The position numbers and the translations under genes are program-made. This document shows positions 32,777-44,465 of a DNA stretch of 64,000 bases, piece by piece (the first letter of the stretch is position 1; each line of letters opens with the position of its first letter). Source of the DNA: Muscardinus avellanarius (Eukaryota; Chordata; Mammalia; Rodentia; Gliridae); contig OY726566.1 in the NCBI GenBank assembly GCA_963383645.1, positions 94,469,779 through 94,533,778 of the forward strand. The letters are read 5' to 3'. The notes below the pieces were generated by a model, which was not told the DNA's origin, did no database searches, and was given only the letters and a program-made list of their open reading frames with translations.

Positions 32777-33331
32777 TAGAAAGGATATTTTAAAACAAGA
32801 AATGATTCACAACAGCACAGCCTTCTTCTAGAAGCTGTCTCCTTAATGAGAAAGTACCTGACTGCGTGCTGTGTGCTGGGTACTTCTCTGTACTTTGGGA
32901 GGAAAACAAAATTATTTTCATGAATTGGCACTGTTGAGGACAGAAGAAAACCATTGTTCCATTTTGCCAAGAATACAAAAGCTAGATGATGAAACCATCT
33001 GGCAAGACAGTGGTTCATTGGCACAAAGTATTTAGAGAGCTTAGTGAAGCAGGAATTCTTAGACTGGCTCCTGTACTAAGGGGACCTTCCAAGATAGAAG
33101 CTATTGTTTTTTGTTTCCCCCTATAAGTGGTGCCTGAACAGTCCAGGTATGGGGGAACCAGATTAGAATTGCAGACAATAGTCTTTGTCACACTAACCTT
33201 CCGCCCATTTAGGTATCAACCTTATCTCTAATGAGCCCACAAGATGTTCACCTCTTCTCTCCCCCCTCATTTTTTTTGTTAATTCTTTTAAAATTGTATA
33301 TACAATAGATCACATTCCTTGAAGAGGCAAG

Positions 33332-33332
<1 letters not shown>
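32777..33332. other. Unassigned sequence
   Basis: Minus-strand frames of 91 and 62 codons overlap (32749-33024). The first starts inside the SINE. No domain. Confidence 0.4.

Positions 33333-33374
<42 letters not shown>
33333..33374. repeat. (CA)n microsatellite
   Basis: About 20 CA units. No SINE borders it. Confidence 0.95.
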
Positions 33375-33377
<3 letters not shown>

Positions 33378-34248
33378 TTTATTAAGGTTATTTTTTCTTG
33401 CATTGTCCATATACTTTTCTGTGTGTAAAGTCAAAAATAGTCTGATGGAAATATAATATTTTACTTCTTCATATTTTGATTTAATTAGCAGTAAATTTGG
33501 TTTTGGAGGGTGGGAAGAACACCATAAACATAGAAGCCCTCCTTTAACATCATCATTCAATCCAGTAATACCTAGAAGAGACCTAGGCTGATTTGATGTT
33601 TCAACCGGAGCTTCATCTGGTCCACTATCTCCTTAGGTCTTTATGCTGTTGGCCAAAAGTAAAGCTAAACTACTTTCTGATAGTGAATTGCCACGGAATG
33701 CCTTCTCCTTAAAGCATGGATACATTTGACTCATGTACTTCTCTGTTTCTGAAGGGTTCAGTGTTTATTTGGGGAAGGTTTATGTCAATTACCTAATCAG
33801 AAGCAGGCCCCAGACTGCCAGTGTTATTTTGGAATGTATGGTCTACTTCAAAGGAAGGTTCCGTGTCTCCTTACCCGGATGAAGCCAATTTTTCATAGTG
33901 AAGAACAAGGTAATTAGATTTTCTTTTGCAGAGAAAAAAAAATCCCTATTTTTAGTCTGAACTTAATGGGTCATATTTCTATCCTCAATGAATCTTGCAA
34001 TTATCACTCCACTCTGGAAAATGTAACTCTGTGACCTGCCACTGTGGTAGAGCTGTGGGTCACTGCAGGAGGAGGACCGTGGCAGATGAGTCCGAGAGAG
34101 AGCTGGACCGCATGTGAAGCTGGGGTCGGAGACACACACTCCAACACGGACACCTAGCAGCCAACGGTGACAGTGGTCCACAGGCCTATTAATATTTTTG
34201 CTTATTTGTCATGGAAACTTCAGGATGGAAGAACAGGAGACGGGGTTA

Positions 34249-34250
<2 letters not shown>
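33375..34250. other. Unassigned single-copy-like sequence
   Basis: A locally more CpG-containing patch at 34080-34170. No repeat or gene recognised. Confidence 0.4.

Positions 34251-34290
<40 letters not shown>
34251..34290. repeat. (GT)n microsatellite
   Basis: Twenty GT units, followed by CGGGGTG. Open frames across it are translation of the repeat. Confidence 0.95.
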
Positions 34291-34291
<1 letters not shown>

Positions 34292-34595
34292 GGGGTGTTC
34301 TATCGCCGAGGAAAATCCAAACTGGCCACTTGAAACAGTCTTTCCTTGGAAGGAGAGATGGTCCATTCAGGTCCCAAATCCCAGGCGAGTTTCTTCTCCT
34401 CTCTCCTCCATGAGCTCCTCTGATTTTGTATACAGCAAGAGGAACTGGGGACAAGGACTCTGACCAGATGGAGCAGTGACCCACTGCAAGGTCTAGAAGA
34501 AAGAATAAACGTCCTAGGGTAGGATAGAGCACACTGGAGCCACGAGACGCTCTCTGTGACATTCAGAAGGCTTTCCCACTCCATTCTACCTCCTA
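34291..34595. other. Unassigned sequence
   Basis: Open frames on both strands (98 plus, 117 and 100 minus) overlap and include the GT repeat or its flanks; none is supported. Confidence 0.4.
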
Positions 34596-34599
34596 CGCT

Positions 34600-34855
34600 C
34601 AAATGACTCCCCTTCTTCCATCAAGCCTCAGCTTAGACCCCACTTCACTGGGAAGCATAATGGTCTCATGTTTGACTTGCTACCTTTCTCTGAGCTCTGA
34701 CAAGGCCTTATACTTTCCCCAGATCAAGGTTATCACACCACATTTTAATCTTTAATTTTTACATTCTACTAGACTGCAAGGACCTGCGGCCAGTATCTTC
34801 TTTGCTTAATGTTGTGTATGACACAGTAGAGGCTTAATGTGTACTTGGGTTTGTT
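34600..34855 (+). mobile_element. L2 LINE 3' end remnant
   Basis: gctcaaatgactccccttct, ttagaccccacttcactggg, tactagactgcaaggacctg, agaggcttaatgtgtac: the sense L2 3' order. Confidence 0.55.
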
Positions 34856-35489
34856 TTTTTTTTTTTTGAGTTGGTGTCATGAAGCCAAAATGATATCTGT
34901 ACCCTTAATATCTGAGATACCCCAGGAGACTGCAAAGGGTTCGAGCACTTTCACAACCTCAACCCAACCAATCATCTCTACCAAGCTTTGGAAAACTCAG
35001 AATCTAAGAAGCCATTGTCAGGAGCATTAGAGTACCCTGTGGTGACTACACATAAACCCCTGGCTCTAAAGAAAGGATGAAGATAATTACTGGCCTATAA
35101 GCTTGTACCCTAAGAGAAGGAACCGGAACAACGGATCTGGTGGGATCAGGATGGTCTAGACTTTTGCCGATGTGTTCTCTTCCCTGTTGCCCTTCTGCTG
35201 GCAGGATTTTCATGAAAACTCAGATCTCAGAGAGGATTTTAAATTTATGTCGACATAGATAGTAAAACAGAAATGTTTAGACATACTGTAACTATCAGTC
35301 TATCCTGATGAGGGTGGTCTCTTTACTCTGTCATAAGATAATACCAACATAGTGACCAGAGAGCTGTGATTAGAATTGCCCTCGGAGCCATTTTGCTTGA
35401 CAATATGTTGGTTTCTGTGGGAAAATACTCAGTTTTGTTTTGTCAAAAAACAAAAATCAGTGAAATCTTAGAAGAAATCTGGCACAGGT
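34856..35489. other. Unassigned sequence
   Basis: No repeat or gene recognised apart from a short T run at 34853-34867. Confidence 0.4.
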
Positions 35490-35500
35490 AAAAATGGGTA

Positions 35501-35691
35501 AGCTGGGTCCGTTGTGTCACACGCCTGTAATCCCAGTATTTGGGAGGCTGAGACAGGAGGATCACAGGTTCAAGGTCAGCCTCAGCAATTTAGTAAAATC
35601 CTGCTTCAAAATAAAATAATAAAATGGGGCTGGGTTGTAGTTTGGAAGTAGAATAACCCTGGGTTCAATCCCCAGTGCCATACACACACAA
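35501..35691 (+). mobile_element. B1-dID SINE with target duplication
   Basis: From agctgggtccgttgtgtcac to caatccccagtgccatacac. aaaaatgggta is found exactly on both sides (35490-35500 and about 35692-35703). Confidence 0.93.
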
Positions 35692-35703
35692 AAAAATGGG
35701 TAG

Positions 35704-36490
35704 AACACATTTAACCTTCCAGATAAAATACCTCTGGTTTGATGATCGTGAAAAGATACTTGATGTTGGGTGACTTTATTCAGGGACCTTCATGGGATAC
35801 AGAATCTTTGAAAACACAAAACAACACAAGGAAAATTCATCTTTCCTGCTATTTTCTGGCCACATCTTGCACACTACAAATGTTTAGATGCTTATAAGGG
35901 ATTACCTTGCATCTTTAATAATTAATATCATTTAGAATGTGATTTCCCATAAACTCTAGGTGTTCACAGTTGTAGTATTAGCCAAATATTGGACCGGGGA
36001 GGGGATCATCAAAATGGATGGTGAAGAACTGTAGGAAATGTTGACTTTATAGATTAGCGTCTCCAGGTTTTGAAAGACTTTAAAGAAGGTTAATTATATA
36101 ACATGTGGACAAGGGGTTACATTCTTTTGAAAATTTCAAATTGGGATGTAGAGCCGCAGTAGCCAATGGGGGTGGGGGAGAAAAGATTCAAACTATGTAT
36201 TTGTCTTCAGTGACTTGAACGCAGTTGTTTTCTATTAAACTTATTCTGTTTGTATAATTAACTAATTTAAATATAAAACTAAGGCCAAGCAACTATTGAT
36301 ATTCTTACTTAAAAATGTGGTATATTTCTTGACAATATAAGCTAACAATGATATAATTTTTAAAATAGAAAAATGTTTACAAATTTTCCTATGCTTTGTA
36401 GCAGGAATTCAAGTCATACATAAAGTATCTGTAGTTAACAATAATAACTCCAGCCTTTGAAATTTTTTTTGTAATTTTAACTTTTTAAAA
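35704..36490. other. Unassigned AT-rich sequence
   Basis: No repeat or gene recognised. Confidence 0.4.
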
Positions 36491-36501
36491 ATAGTATTTA
36501 T

Positions 36502-36690
36502 GCCGGGTGTGGTGGTACACGCTTGTAATTCCCGCTCTTGGGAGGCAGAGACAGGAGGATCGCGCAGGTTCGAAGCCAGCGGTGCGCGCTGGCTTAGGAG
36601 ACCCTGTTTCCAAATAAAAATGTAAAAATAGGTCTGGGAGTGTAGCCTGGAGGTAGAAGGGCTTCTAGGAATTCCAGTACCCCCCCCCAC

Positions 36691-36692
<2 letters not shown>
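36502..36692 (+). mobile_element. B1-dID SINE, young 'gggcttcc' subfamily
   Basis: gccgggtgtggtggtacacg, gatcgcgcaggttcgaagcc, ggtctgggagtgtagcctgg, aagggcttctaggaattcca. Target duplication atagtatttat at 36491-36501 and 36743-36753, with a TA repeat grown between the SINE and its 3' duplicate. Confidence 0.95.

Positions 36693-36742
<50 letters not shown>
36693..36742. repeat. (TA)n microsatellite at SINE tail
   Basis: About 22 TA units then ttatatat. It sits inside the target-site duplication of the preceding SINE, so it arose after that insertion. Confidence 0.95.
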
Positions 36743-36745
<3 letters not shown>

Positions 36746-36755
36746 GTATTTATTA

Positions 36756-36868
36756 TCTGGGAGTGGCGGTACATGCCCATAATCTCTGTACTTGGAAGAT
36801 CGAGACAGGAAGATTGCAGGTTCAAGATCAGCCTCGGCAATTTAGTGAGACTTTTAGCAACTTTGTGA
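36756..36868 (+). mobile_element. B1-dID SINE, 3' half missing
   Basis: B1 part from ctgggagtggcggtacatgc to cttttagcaactttgtga, then non-SINE sequence. Confidence 0.8.
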
Positions 36869-37420
36869 ACATGGAACCCTTCTGTTGGCCAGACATTTAT
36901 ATAATAGGAATAAAGTCTTGAGTATCAATAAAACTATAGAGACTAAAAATCATGAAACAGCTGATGACTGTGTGCATGCATGTCACTAACTTTTTATTGG
37001 AGATGATGCCAGTCCTTGTTCAACTCTTTGTTATGCTGGGCACAGTATGATTTGCAAAGTGAAAGTTCTATATTAAAGGGAAGTCAATAGTGTTTGTTTT
37101 TAGAATTTCCTATTTATTTGATGAGATATTAAATGTCTATCTTTTATTATGCAAATACATAGGCCTAAAATAAGGTTTACCAGAAATATGGGAAAGTGTG
37201 AGCTCTCAATGCTGTGTACTGACAAGTAGTTTATTTGGTGAACCATGATGAGTAGGTGAGATGAAGGGAGACCTTCTGATATTGCCAGAATCATGTGTTT
37301 AAACAAGATACAAAATTGGTCAGTTTGCTAATCAAACCCATTGCCCAGCATCGTATAAGCCAAACACTGGTCGATTGATGCAAATCTTATTCTTCAGTCG
37401 AATGTTATAATAGAGCGATT
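36869..37420. other. Unassigned sequence
   Basis: No repeat or gene recognised. Confidence 0.4.
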
Positions 37421-37422
37421 TT

Positions 37423-37636
37423 AGCCAGGCGTGGCGGCACCTGCTTGTAATCCCAGCATTCGGGAGGCTGAGACCAGAGGATCGTGGTTTGCGGACAGCC
37501 TCAGCTACTTAGTGAGGCCCTCTGCAACTCAGTGAGACCCTGTCTCAAAATAAAGAATAAAAAATAGGGCAGGAGGTGTAGCTTGGAGGTCGAATGCCCC
37601 TGGGTTCCATCCCCAGACCCGCAAAAAAAAAAAAAA
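37423..37636 (+). mobile_element. B1-dID SINE (gcattcggg variant), well preserved
   Basis: agccaggcgtggcggcacct, cagcattcgggaggctgaga, gatcgtggtttgcggacagc, ctctgcaactcagtgagacc, ccatccccagacccgc, poly(A). Flanks gcgatttt / gtgatttt. Confidence 0.94.
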
Positions 37637-37879
37637 AGTGATTTTTCAAAAGAAACTTGATAAAATTTACTGTTACGCATTTGTTAAAGAAAGCCACCAA
37701 CTTTACAAATTCCCGGGTTTCTGTACATGTTCAATAGTTGTTGTGTGAATGAATGCTAACACTCACTGTAAATAATTTAAGACACGGATACTTTTCCTGT
37801 GTGAAAGTATTTCAGATTTCTAAACATCTCATTTTACCATTTTATTTTCAAATTTCTCCTGTAAATCCTAAAACAGCTT
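37637..37879. other. Unassigned sequence
   Basis: No gene or repeat recognised. Confidence 0.4.
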
Positions 37880-38070
37880 GTCCTACTCCATTTGATCAGG
37901 ACTGGATATATTTTATCACACTTTTTGCACTCTCGGGATCTTTCTTATACTATACTGAGCTGTGTCTGTCTCCCTGACTAGATTGTATGCTCTACTGAAG
38001 GTTGAAACTCTGCCTTACTATTCTTTGTCTCCATGTTCTCCACTATGATATGTAGAATACTTGAAACATG
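37880..38070 (+). mobile_element. L2 LINE 3' end remnant
   Basis: ttatcacactttttgcactc, ctccctgactagattgtatg, ctctactgaaggttg: sense L2 3' order, diverged. Confidence 0.5.
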
Positions 38071-38223
38071 GACCCTCTGATCTCAACAACCATAGAACTG
38101 CCTTGAGATGACAATGACCAGTCATCCTGCCCAGTGCAGCTGCCCCCTTGCTCTCCTTTAAAATTCCAGAATTATTAGAAGATTGGGGAAGATTTATTTT
38201 AATATTATCCTCATATATGTGTG

Positions 38224-38225
<2 letters not shown>

Positions 38226-38259
<34 letters not shown>
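38226..38259. repeat. (CA)n microsatellite
   Basis: About 17 units preceded by GTGTAT. Confidence 0.95.
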
Positions 38260-38260
<1 letters not shown>

Positions 38261-38308
38261 CATATCAAAATGAAAATAGATGTAATTTGTACCTCAAAGT
38301 GTCTATGA

Positions 38309-38508
38309 AGCCAGGCCTTGTGACATATGCCTGTAGTTCCAGTACAGGAGGATCCTGAGACATGAGGATCACAGGTTCAAGGCCAGCCTCAATGACTTAG
38401 TGAGACCTTCAGCAATGTAGTGAAACCTGTTTCAAAATAAAAATAATGAAATAGGGCTAGGGGTGTGTCTTAGAGATAGGATGCCCCAGAGTTGAACCTC
38501 CTGTAATA
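38309..38508 (+). mobile_element. B1-dID SINE
   Basis: agccaggccttgtgacatat through gggctaggggtgtgtcttag to gttgaacctcctgtaata. Rearranged near ccagtacaggaggatcctga (short duplication of aggagga). Confidence 0.83.
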
Positions 38509-38558
38509 CACACACACACACTCTCTCCCTCTCTCTCTCTCTCTCTCTCTATCTCTCA
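38509..38558. repeat. (CA)n-(CT)n compound microsatellite at SINE tail
   Basis: Seven CA units then CT units with a few interruptions. Confidence 0.93.
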
Positions 38559-39794
38559 GAACAAAGACAAGGAAGTGGATATGTGCATGCTTCACTAGTT
38601 CTTTTTTGACAATAATCAATCACAAGGTGCCATTATTGTGTAAAAAGTAAAAAAAAAAAAAAAAATCAGCCTGTTAGATGACTGATTCTGAACAGCCAAG
38701 CAATTGGTTATCGTGTTGTCCACACCTCTCATGATTTTCCCTTTTAATCCAGATGCCCCAGCAGTAAGTAAAACATGGAGATTGCCCCCACCTTCCACGG
38801 CGCTTGGCGTTGCAGAATTCGGCTTTTGTGCTGTGCCTTTTCCCCTCTTCTTGCTATTGCCTGGATCTCATTAGAAACCATTAGTGATGTAATACTAACC
38901 CTATGGAATCTTAAACATGCTTTTAAAATCCTGTGGAATAAAGATGTCTCCTACCAAACCAAAAATGCAGTGGGAATAGACAAAGTTACATTTCTTGAAG
39001 AAAAAAAAAATGACTCATTTCATACTTTCCAAACTGTTTTGACTGAAGCTTCTCAAAATAAACTTTCTGCAATAGGCAGCCTTTGATGTCTGACTTTGAA
39101 AGAAAAATCATTTCTCAAAGATACAATTCAATCCTTTTTGGGTGTTCATGTAGGTTTTTTTTTTTTTGGCAGATTAACTTACTTTTATTTCAGCCAGTGA
39201 ATGACATGATATTAAATAGCCATCTGACTGAGAAAGAAAAGTATGTTTGAAGTGGTCTTAACTCCTCCATCAACCAAATATAAAGAATATGCCATATGAC
39301 TTTTTAAATTACCACAAAAATAGAATTTCCAGAACATTACCAGAAGGGGGATTTGGTCCATTAAGAATAACAAAACAGTTTAGATCTCATGAAAGTGGTA
39401 GATTAGGAGTGTAGTTAAGCTTAGTAATGATATTTTTATTCCTGCGTGATTTCCTAGGCTGGGCAGCATTTTAGATTTTTCACAGTCTTGAACCTTCATC
39501 CTGGAAGGGCAGTTCAGCTTCAGAGTGTACACTCTGCAGTTTGTTTGGGGTGGCAGTTTGCCATCGACTTGCCTCGGGTCCCTTTGTACTCGTCCAGCTA
39601 TGGGACTTAAAGGTGGTCATTTATTAAGTCCAGGTCTACACATGACCACGGAAACAACTACTTATCAATCAAATCTGGTTTTTTTTTAATGCAAACAGGC
39701 AGCTTTTGTGCAGTTGATCAGATTATTTAAGACATCATTTGCTTCTATTTAAACAACAGTGAATAAAATAACTGTGGAATTTAACCACCTTTTC
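38559..39794. other. Unassigned sequence, first part of a SINE-free interval
   Basis: Short poly(A) at 38648-38664 and other A/T runs. The 103-codon plus frame at 38775-39086 (MEIAPTFHGAWRC...) has no domain and is not called. No B1-dID SINE from 38559 to 44880. Confidence 0.45.
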
Positions 39795-40255
39795 TCTTTT
39801 TAATATACTTTTATTGGTGCCTTGCAATTATACATCACAGTGAGGTTCCGAGTGATACAAACGTACACAGCCCTTGGGTCCTCCAGATCTCACCCCGCTC
39901 CTCATCCATCCTTGTACATGTTAATGAGATTGGTAGTGAGACCTTCATATATAGACATAGTATTATTTCAACTATTTCCTTCAGCAAGTCTCCTCTTTAC
40001 CCTTCTCCTCATTTCTCTTTCGCTGTTCTGCCGGTATCCCTCCTCATTTATCTGAAGTCCTTTTCATTTTTCAATTTTGCTCTGACTTCCGCATAAAAGA
40101 AAAACCATGTAACCCTGGACTTCCCGAAATTGTCTCCTCTCACCATACTGTTCTCCAGTTCCGTTCACGTTGCTCCAAATGGCACAATCGTCTTTTTCTT
40201 TATGGCCGAGTAGAAATCTATTGTGCGTATATTCCACATTTTCTTCCCTTTGGTG
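39795..40255 (-). mobile_element. Rodent-type LINE-1 3' end, 5'-truncated
   Basis: Starts cttttaatatacttttattg and gtgccttgcaattatacatc, then tgttaatgagattggtagtg, then tctttttctttatggccgag and gtagaaatctattgtgcgta, the antisense ORF2 C-terminal region. Confidence 0.75.
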
Positions 40256-41535
40256 TGGTAGAAGGAGATAGATTCAGAAAAAAACTCATGGGTTGTATGA
40301 AATATTAAGTAAGAGATGCTGCACATTGGACAGACACTTGGCACCGGGCACATGTAAATATCTTCCCAGTGCCCCCTCAGTTGTACAGACGGGGTCTTTT
40401 GTTTCTTACATTTCCATGGGCTAGTAACTTTTCAACAACAACAAAAAGAAATAAAGTGAAGAAAGTATTTGGCACCTTTTCCTTTAAGTTGTTAAAAATA
40501 TTGGAACCTGAGATACATCTCTCTGGTCAGATCTGAGCTCTAGAGTCCATATTTCTAACAATGGCAAGAAGAGGCCGTTGCTGAAATTTATGTTGTTTAC
40601 TGGAACTTCTAAAGCCCTGCCTCTCCTTTAGAGGCCCTTTTAAGCCCTATCATCTAATAATCTCTACAAACTCTTCTCGAACTGATGTGTATTTTTGGCC
40701 TGGTACGCATATTTAAAGCAACATATTCCAAGTATGGAAAGTTTCTTTGGTTATGTGACCTCAAACTAGCACTTCAAAGCATTAGGATTTAGATAAAGTG
40801 AAGAGGCATGTAGCGTGGGGGCCAGGAGGGGCCAGGCGGGGCCAGGCAGGGGCCAGGAGATTACTAGAACATGATGGGCCTGACATTCGGATAAACCTGA
40901 GCTTCAGTCCCAGCTCTGTCCCATTCTAGGGCATGGGTTTATTCAGAGGTTATTATGTGACCATGTTAAAGCAAATCTGTTTTGACTTCCTCTTTCAAAG
41001 CATTGATTCTAATAAGTGATTAAGGTAGTTCGAGGTCTTTATATTGATGTTGAATATCTAAGCATTTAAGAGTGATGAGAAAAATTAGTTTTTCTGCCCT
41101 CTATGTCAGGATAATTTCATAGTCTGACTTTGAGATTTGTAGCAGGCTCTTGTGTATTCTTTTAGGGGAAAAATATGTGAGGATTTTCCTTTCAGGGAAT
41201 CCATTTAGAGTTGACTGTTGGTTTGTACAATTTAGAAAATTGTAGTCAACTATGCAATTAATTGAAAGGCCTCCAACCACATAATAATCCAAGGTCATTT
41301 TATGTGTACAATAAAAATTAAGTTGGCCCTTCCTGGAGATGAATCTCAAGAATGATTTATTGGTCATGAATAGCTCAGTTCGTAGACACAGGGTCAGATT
41401 TCAGGGGGCTGAGACGTGCTGGGGAGGAAGAAGTGTGCACTGCTAGATGCCATCTATCCTGTCTTTTTCTCCAAAGTTTCACCTCCCCCATCTTGATTTG
41501 GGTTTCAAGAATCTCCAGACTTATCCCACACCTCT
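40256..41535. other. Unassigned sequence with a G-rich tandem motif
   Basis: Apart from the G-rich motif at 40817, no repeat or gene was recognised. Minus frame 41101-41367 (88 codons) has no domain. Confidence 0.4.
40817..40852 (+). repeat. GGGGCCAGG tandem repeat / G-quadruplex motif
   Basis: Four G runs (5, 4, 4, 4) separated by ccagga, ccaggc and ccaggca, fitting G3+N1-7. It is also a small minisatellite with a 10-11 base unit. Confidence 0.85.
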
Positions 41536-41539
41536 GGCT

Positions 41540-41890
41540 AAACTCCTCCATGATCTGCCCCCTTTCGCATCTTCCCAAACTACCATTTCTATCAAACATC
41601 TCAGTCCCTACTCTCTCCTCCAAAGAAGAAAGTGCAAAGCTGGAATCCAGAGACCTGCAGTGTCTCCCCATCCTCCCAGCCTGGCCTTTCTGTGTGCTGA
41701 GCCCCTGAGGAGAGCTCATGTATCTCTGCTCAGTTGACTGTGCCCTTTCCTCAAATGTAAAATGGCCTTAGTCCTCCTTCCTAGGTACCCAGATCCCAAC
41801 TTTCTAAGCACCGATCTTTTCAAAGCCTTTCCTAAGTGTTCCAATTCACCTAATCAAAAACACCAGAGCCTTTGTGGTCCATTCCTCATC
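41540..41890 (+). mobile_element. L2 LINE remnant, sense
   Basis: actcctccatgatctgcccc, catcttcccaaactaccatt, tgtgccctttcctcaaatgt follow L2 3' region order. The overlapping open frames at 41375-41737 are in this remnant. Confidence 0.5.
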
Positions 41891-42010
41891 CTCTGAGAAG
41901 CCAGGAGACTAGGACTAATGTTTGTGATTATCCAAGATCACATGTCTAGTTAGAAGCATTATAAGAGCTTAAAATGGAATTCTTTGAACATCAATACTTT
42001 TCACACACAG
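41891..42010 (-). mobile_element. Possible MIR remnant
   Basis: tccaagatcacatgtctagt, aatggaattctttgaacatc: faint antisense MIR pattern. Confidence 0.35.
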
Positions 42011-42785
42011 CAACGGTCTCCTGACTTACCTAAACTAATCATAACAACATTTTACCTAGAACAGTGTTTTTGTGTTAGTGGCTCATAAGTTTGTATAACC
42101 TGGAGATGCCCGAGTTCTTCCTGGATTACTCTGTTAGAGCCAGATAAAGTGACTGGAGCTTCCATCTCAGGGCTTTTGAGAGTCCCCAAGAAAGAGACAG
42201 GATATTGTTAGGACTTGCATTTTTCTGTCACCTTCTGCTTCAAATCCTTGTCACTCTCTTTTGGACTCAGCTTGATCTCAGTCATCTTGGTCCTAAGCAT
42301 GGAAAAGTCCCTTTTTCTTTTATTCCCACAAAACTGCTGCATTTAACAAACTTTGATGCATGATTTGGGGCAATCAAGGGATCAGTTCAGCCCATGGTGG
42401 ATCGCAGCTTAAAATTGAATATTTAAATTCGAGGGAAAAAATAGCTCTTTGTCTTTATTCTCTCCCAGGTGACTTGGGAGTGATGAAGCCATTCACCTTA
42501 TCCACCACAAAAGAAAGCCAAAATGTCTATGTAAACATAATATTCTTCTAGCTTGGGTTTGAGCCTTTAGTAACTCTAAGAAGCAACAGAAGTTTTGACG
42601 ACATTAGTTTTTCTCATATTTGGTTCAGGTTGAATTCTTAGGCAAAGCCCCCATTCCCACTGACCAGGACAAAGTTCAGGAGCCAGTGGATATGTTTTCC
42701 CCTTCTGATTTCTACATACAGTTTCTAAAATAAATCTGGCATTGCTGTGCAGAATGTCTAAAGATTAGGAAGAGGGTAGAAACAG
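42011..42785. other. Unassigned sequence
   Basis: No repeat or gene recognised. Confidence 0.4.
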
Positions 42786-42789
42786 TAAA

Positions 42790-42990
42790 TGGGAGTTTGG
42801 TGACGTTTACTGCGTGTTACCTCATTTAATACCTACAGCAACCATCCCAAGGTAGATCTTTCCCATTTTTTTTAAATAGAGAAACAATTTGCCAAAGTGA
42901 TCCAGAGAGTTAGCAGTAGACCCGAAATTCAAACTCAGAACTGTGTGACTTTAAGAACCCTTGCACTACCTGGTCCGATGACAATTGTGG
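42790..42990 (-). mobile_element. MIR remnant
   Basis: ttacctcatttaatacctac, gagaaacaatttgccaaagt, cagtagacccgaaattcaaa: antisense MIR core. Confidence 0.6.
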
Positions 42991-44055
42991 TAGTCCAGGC
43001 ACAAGAAAGTAGGCCTGGAAGCCAAGGACGCCTGGGAGAGCAGAAGTGAGAGCCCCTCACCAACATAGCCCCTCCTGTCAGTCGATGATTGCTTATACTT
43101 GTGATAAGGGGCCACCCTTCAGATCATATTGACATTTCATATCTATCAGAAGACTAGACCCAAGAGGAGTCAGGAAAGCCCAGAGAGGTGCTATTTGAGG
43201 GAAGATGAGGGCAGGGGTGTGAGGCAGAGGAGGTGAGGTCCCCATCACCCATTCTTCTGTTTGGAGCTACTTGATTTTACATAGACTCAGAGGACCACCT
43301 GCAAAATCAGAATTGGGTATTCCCCAGTCCCTTGGTTTTTATAACCCAAGAAGGGCAGCATTTTCAACAGACTATCACCCAGAGGCTTTATGGGCAGCTT
43401 TATTTATTCGTCTTGCCTGAGAGTGGGCACGGAGGGCAGGTGTCTGGCTTTTGTTACAGCATAGGGGAATAGTTATGGTTTCATTAATGAGAACGCAGAA
43501 GCACTGCTCTGGACTGAAATCACACCATGTCTAAACAGAGGATTCTGTGGCACTTTTCTTACTAAAAAGTTGTTAAGTTTGGCAATCCTCACTCTGTTCC
43601 AGTCAAACATTTTCTTAGCCATATTAGGTTATATGGATATAAGCCAATATCGCGGCTGGTGTATGAGTAGGTCCTCAGCATTGAGGGGTTTTTTTTTTCT
43701 CCCTTTGAGAGATTTTTCTTACTGGTTTCAAAGAAATGGAGACAAATGTGGCTCAGAGTACATTTTTGAAAGATGGCTGGGGGAAAAACTGTCTAATCTG
43801 AAAAGAATTAGGTGTAGCAGCTAAGACAGAAATCAGAATTTTTAAACTGGGAGACTTGGAGACATGTGGATATTTGTTTATCATGGAGAAGGTGTGTTGA
43901 TTTATTCAGAGTTTGGCCAGACTTATCACAGATACAAGGGAGGAATCTGAACAAGAGAGTACCTTCTCTTCTGTGGTTCTCCACTTCTCTTGTTGATTAG
44001 TCTCTAGGGTTAGAAAGTCAGTGTCTGAGTTCTGTACACATGGCATGCTGAGCAA
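42991..44055. other. Unassigned single-copy-like sequence
   Basis: No repeat or gene recognised; the 84-codon frame at 43570-43824 has no domain. Confidence 0.4.
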
Positions 44056-44059
44056 TCAG

Positions 44060-44165
44060 AGACACTGGCCGTGATTTCACTGTCATATGGGGATGATATA
44101 CTCTCTAGCTCATAGGGTTCTTAGGAGAATCATACAAGATAATGCATCTTTCAGCTCTTCCGCTG
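44060..44165 (+). mobile_element. MIR remnant
   Basis: atatggggatgatatactct, agctcatagggttcttagga, gaatcatacaagataatgca: sense MIR core. Confidence 0.6.
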
Positions 44166-44465
44166 GAGAGCATGTGTGTGTGTGCCTTCCTTTCCAAACT
44201 ACAAGTTATAGAACCAGGTGTTTTCCTAATTGCCTGGGCATGTTTATCTGCCCTTCACTCTGACTTTCCATATTCTGCTTTGACAGCTAATAAATATTGA
44301 TATATTCATTCATTTATGCAGTGAAGTTAGTAAGTGCAAAGGTCTTAATGAGTATTGTCTTTGTGAATAGACGATAAACCCATAAAATTCCCCCACCCAT
44401 GCTCATATTATGAGATAGTATTTTGAAATATTTTGACTGTTGACCACTCACTCGTTCCATGTATG

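Noticed and set aside
36409..36840. 143-codon minus-strand frame
   Set aside because: Made of two SINEs and a TA repeat (the YIYIYI stretch).
38775..39086. 103-codon plus frame as a gene
   Set aside because: No recognised family, no repeat, no splice context; length is within chance.
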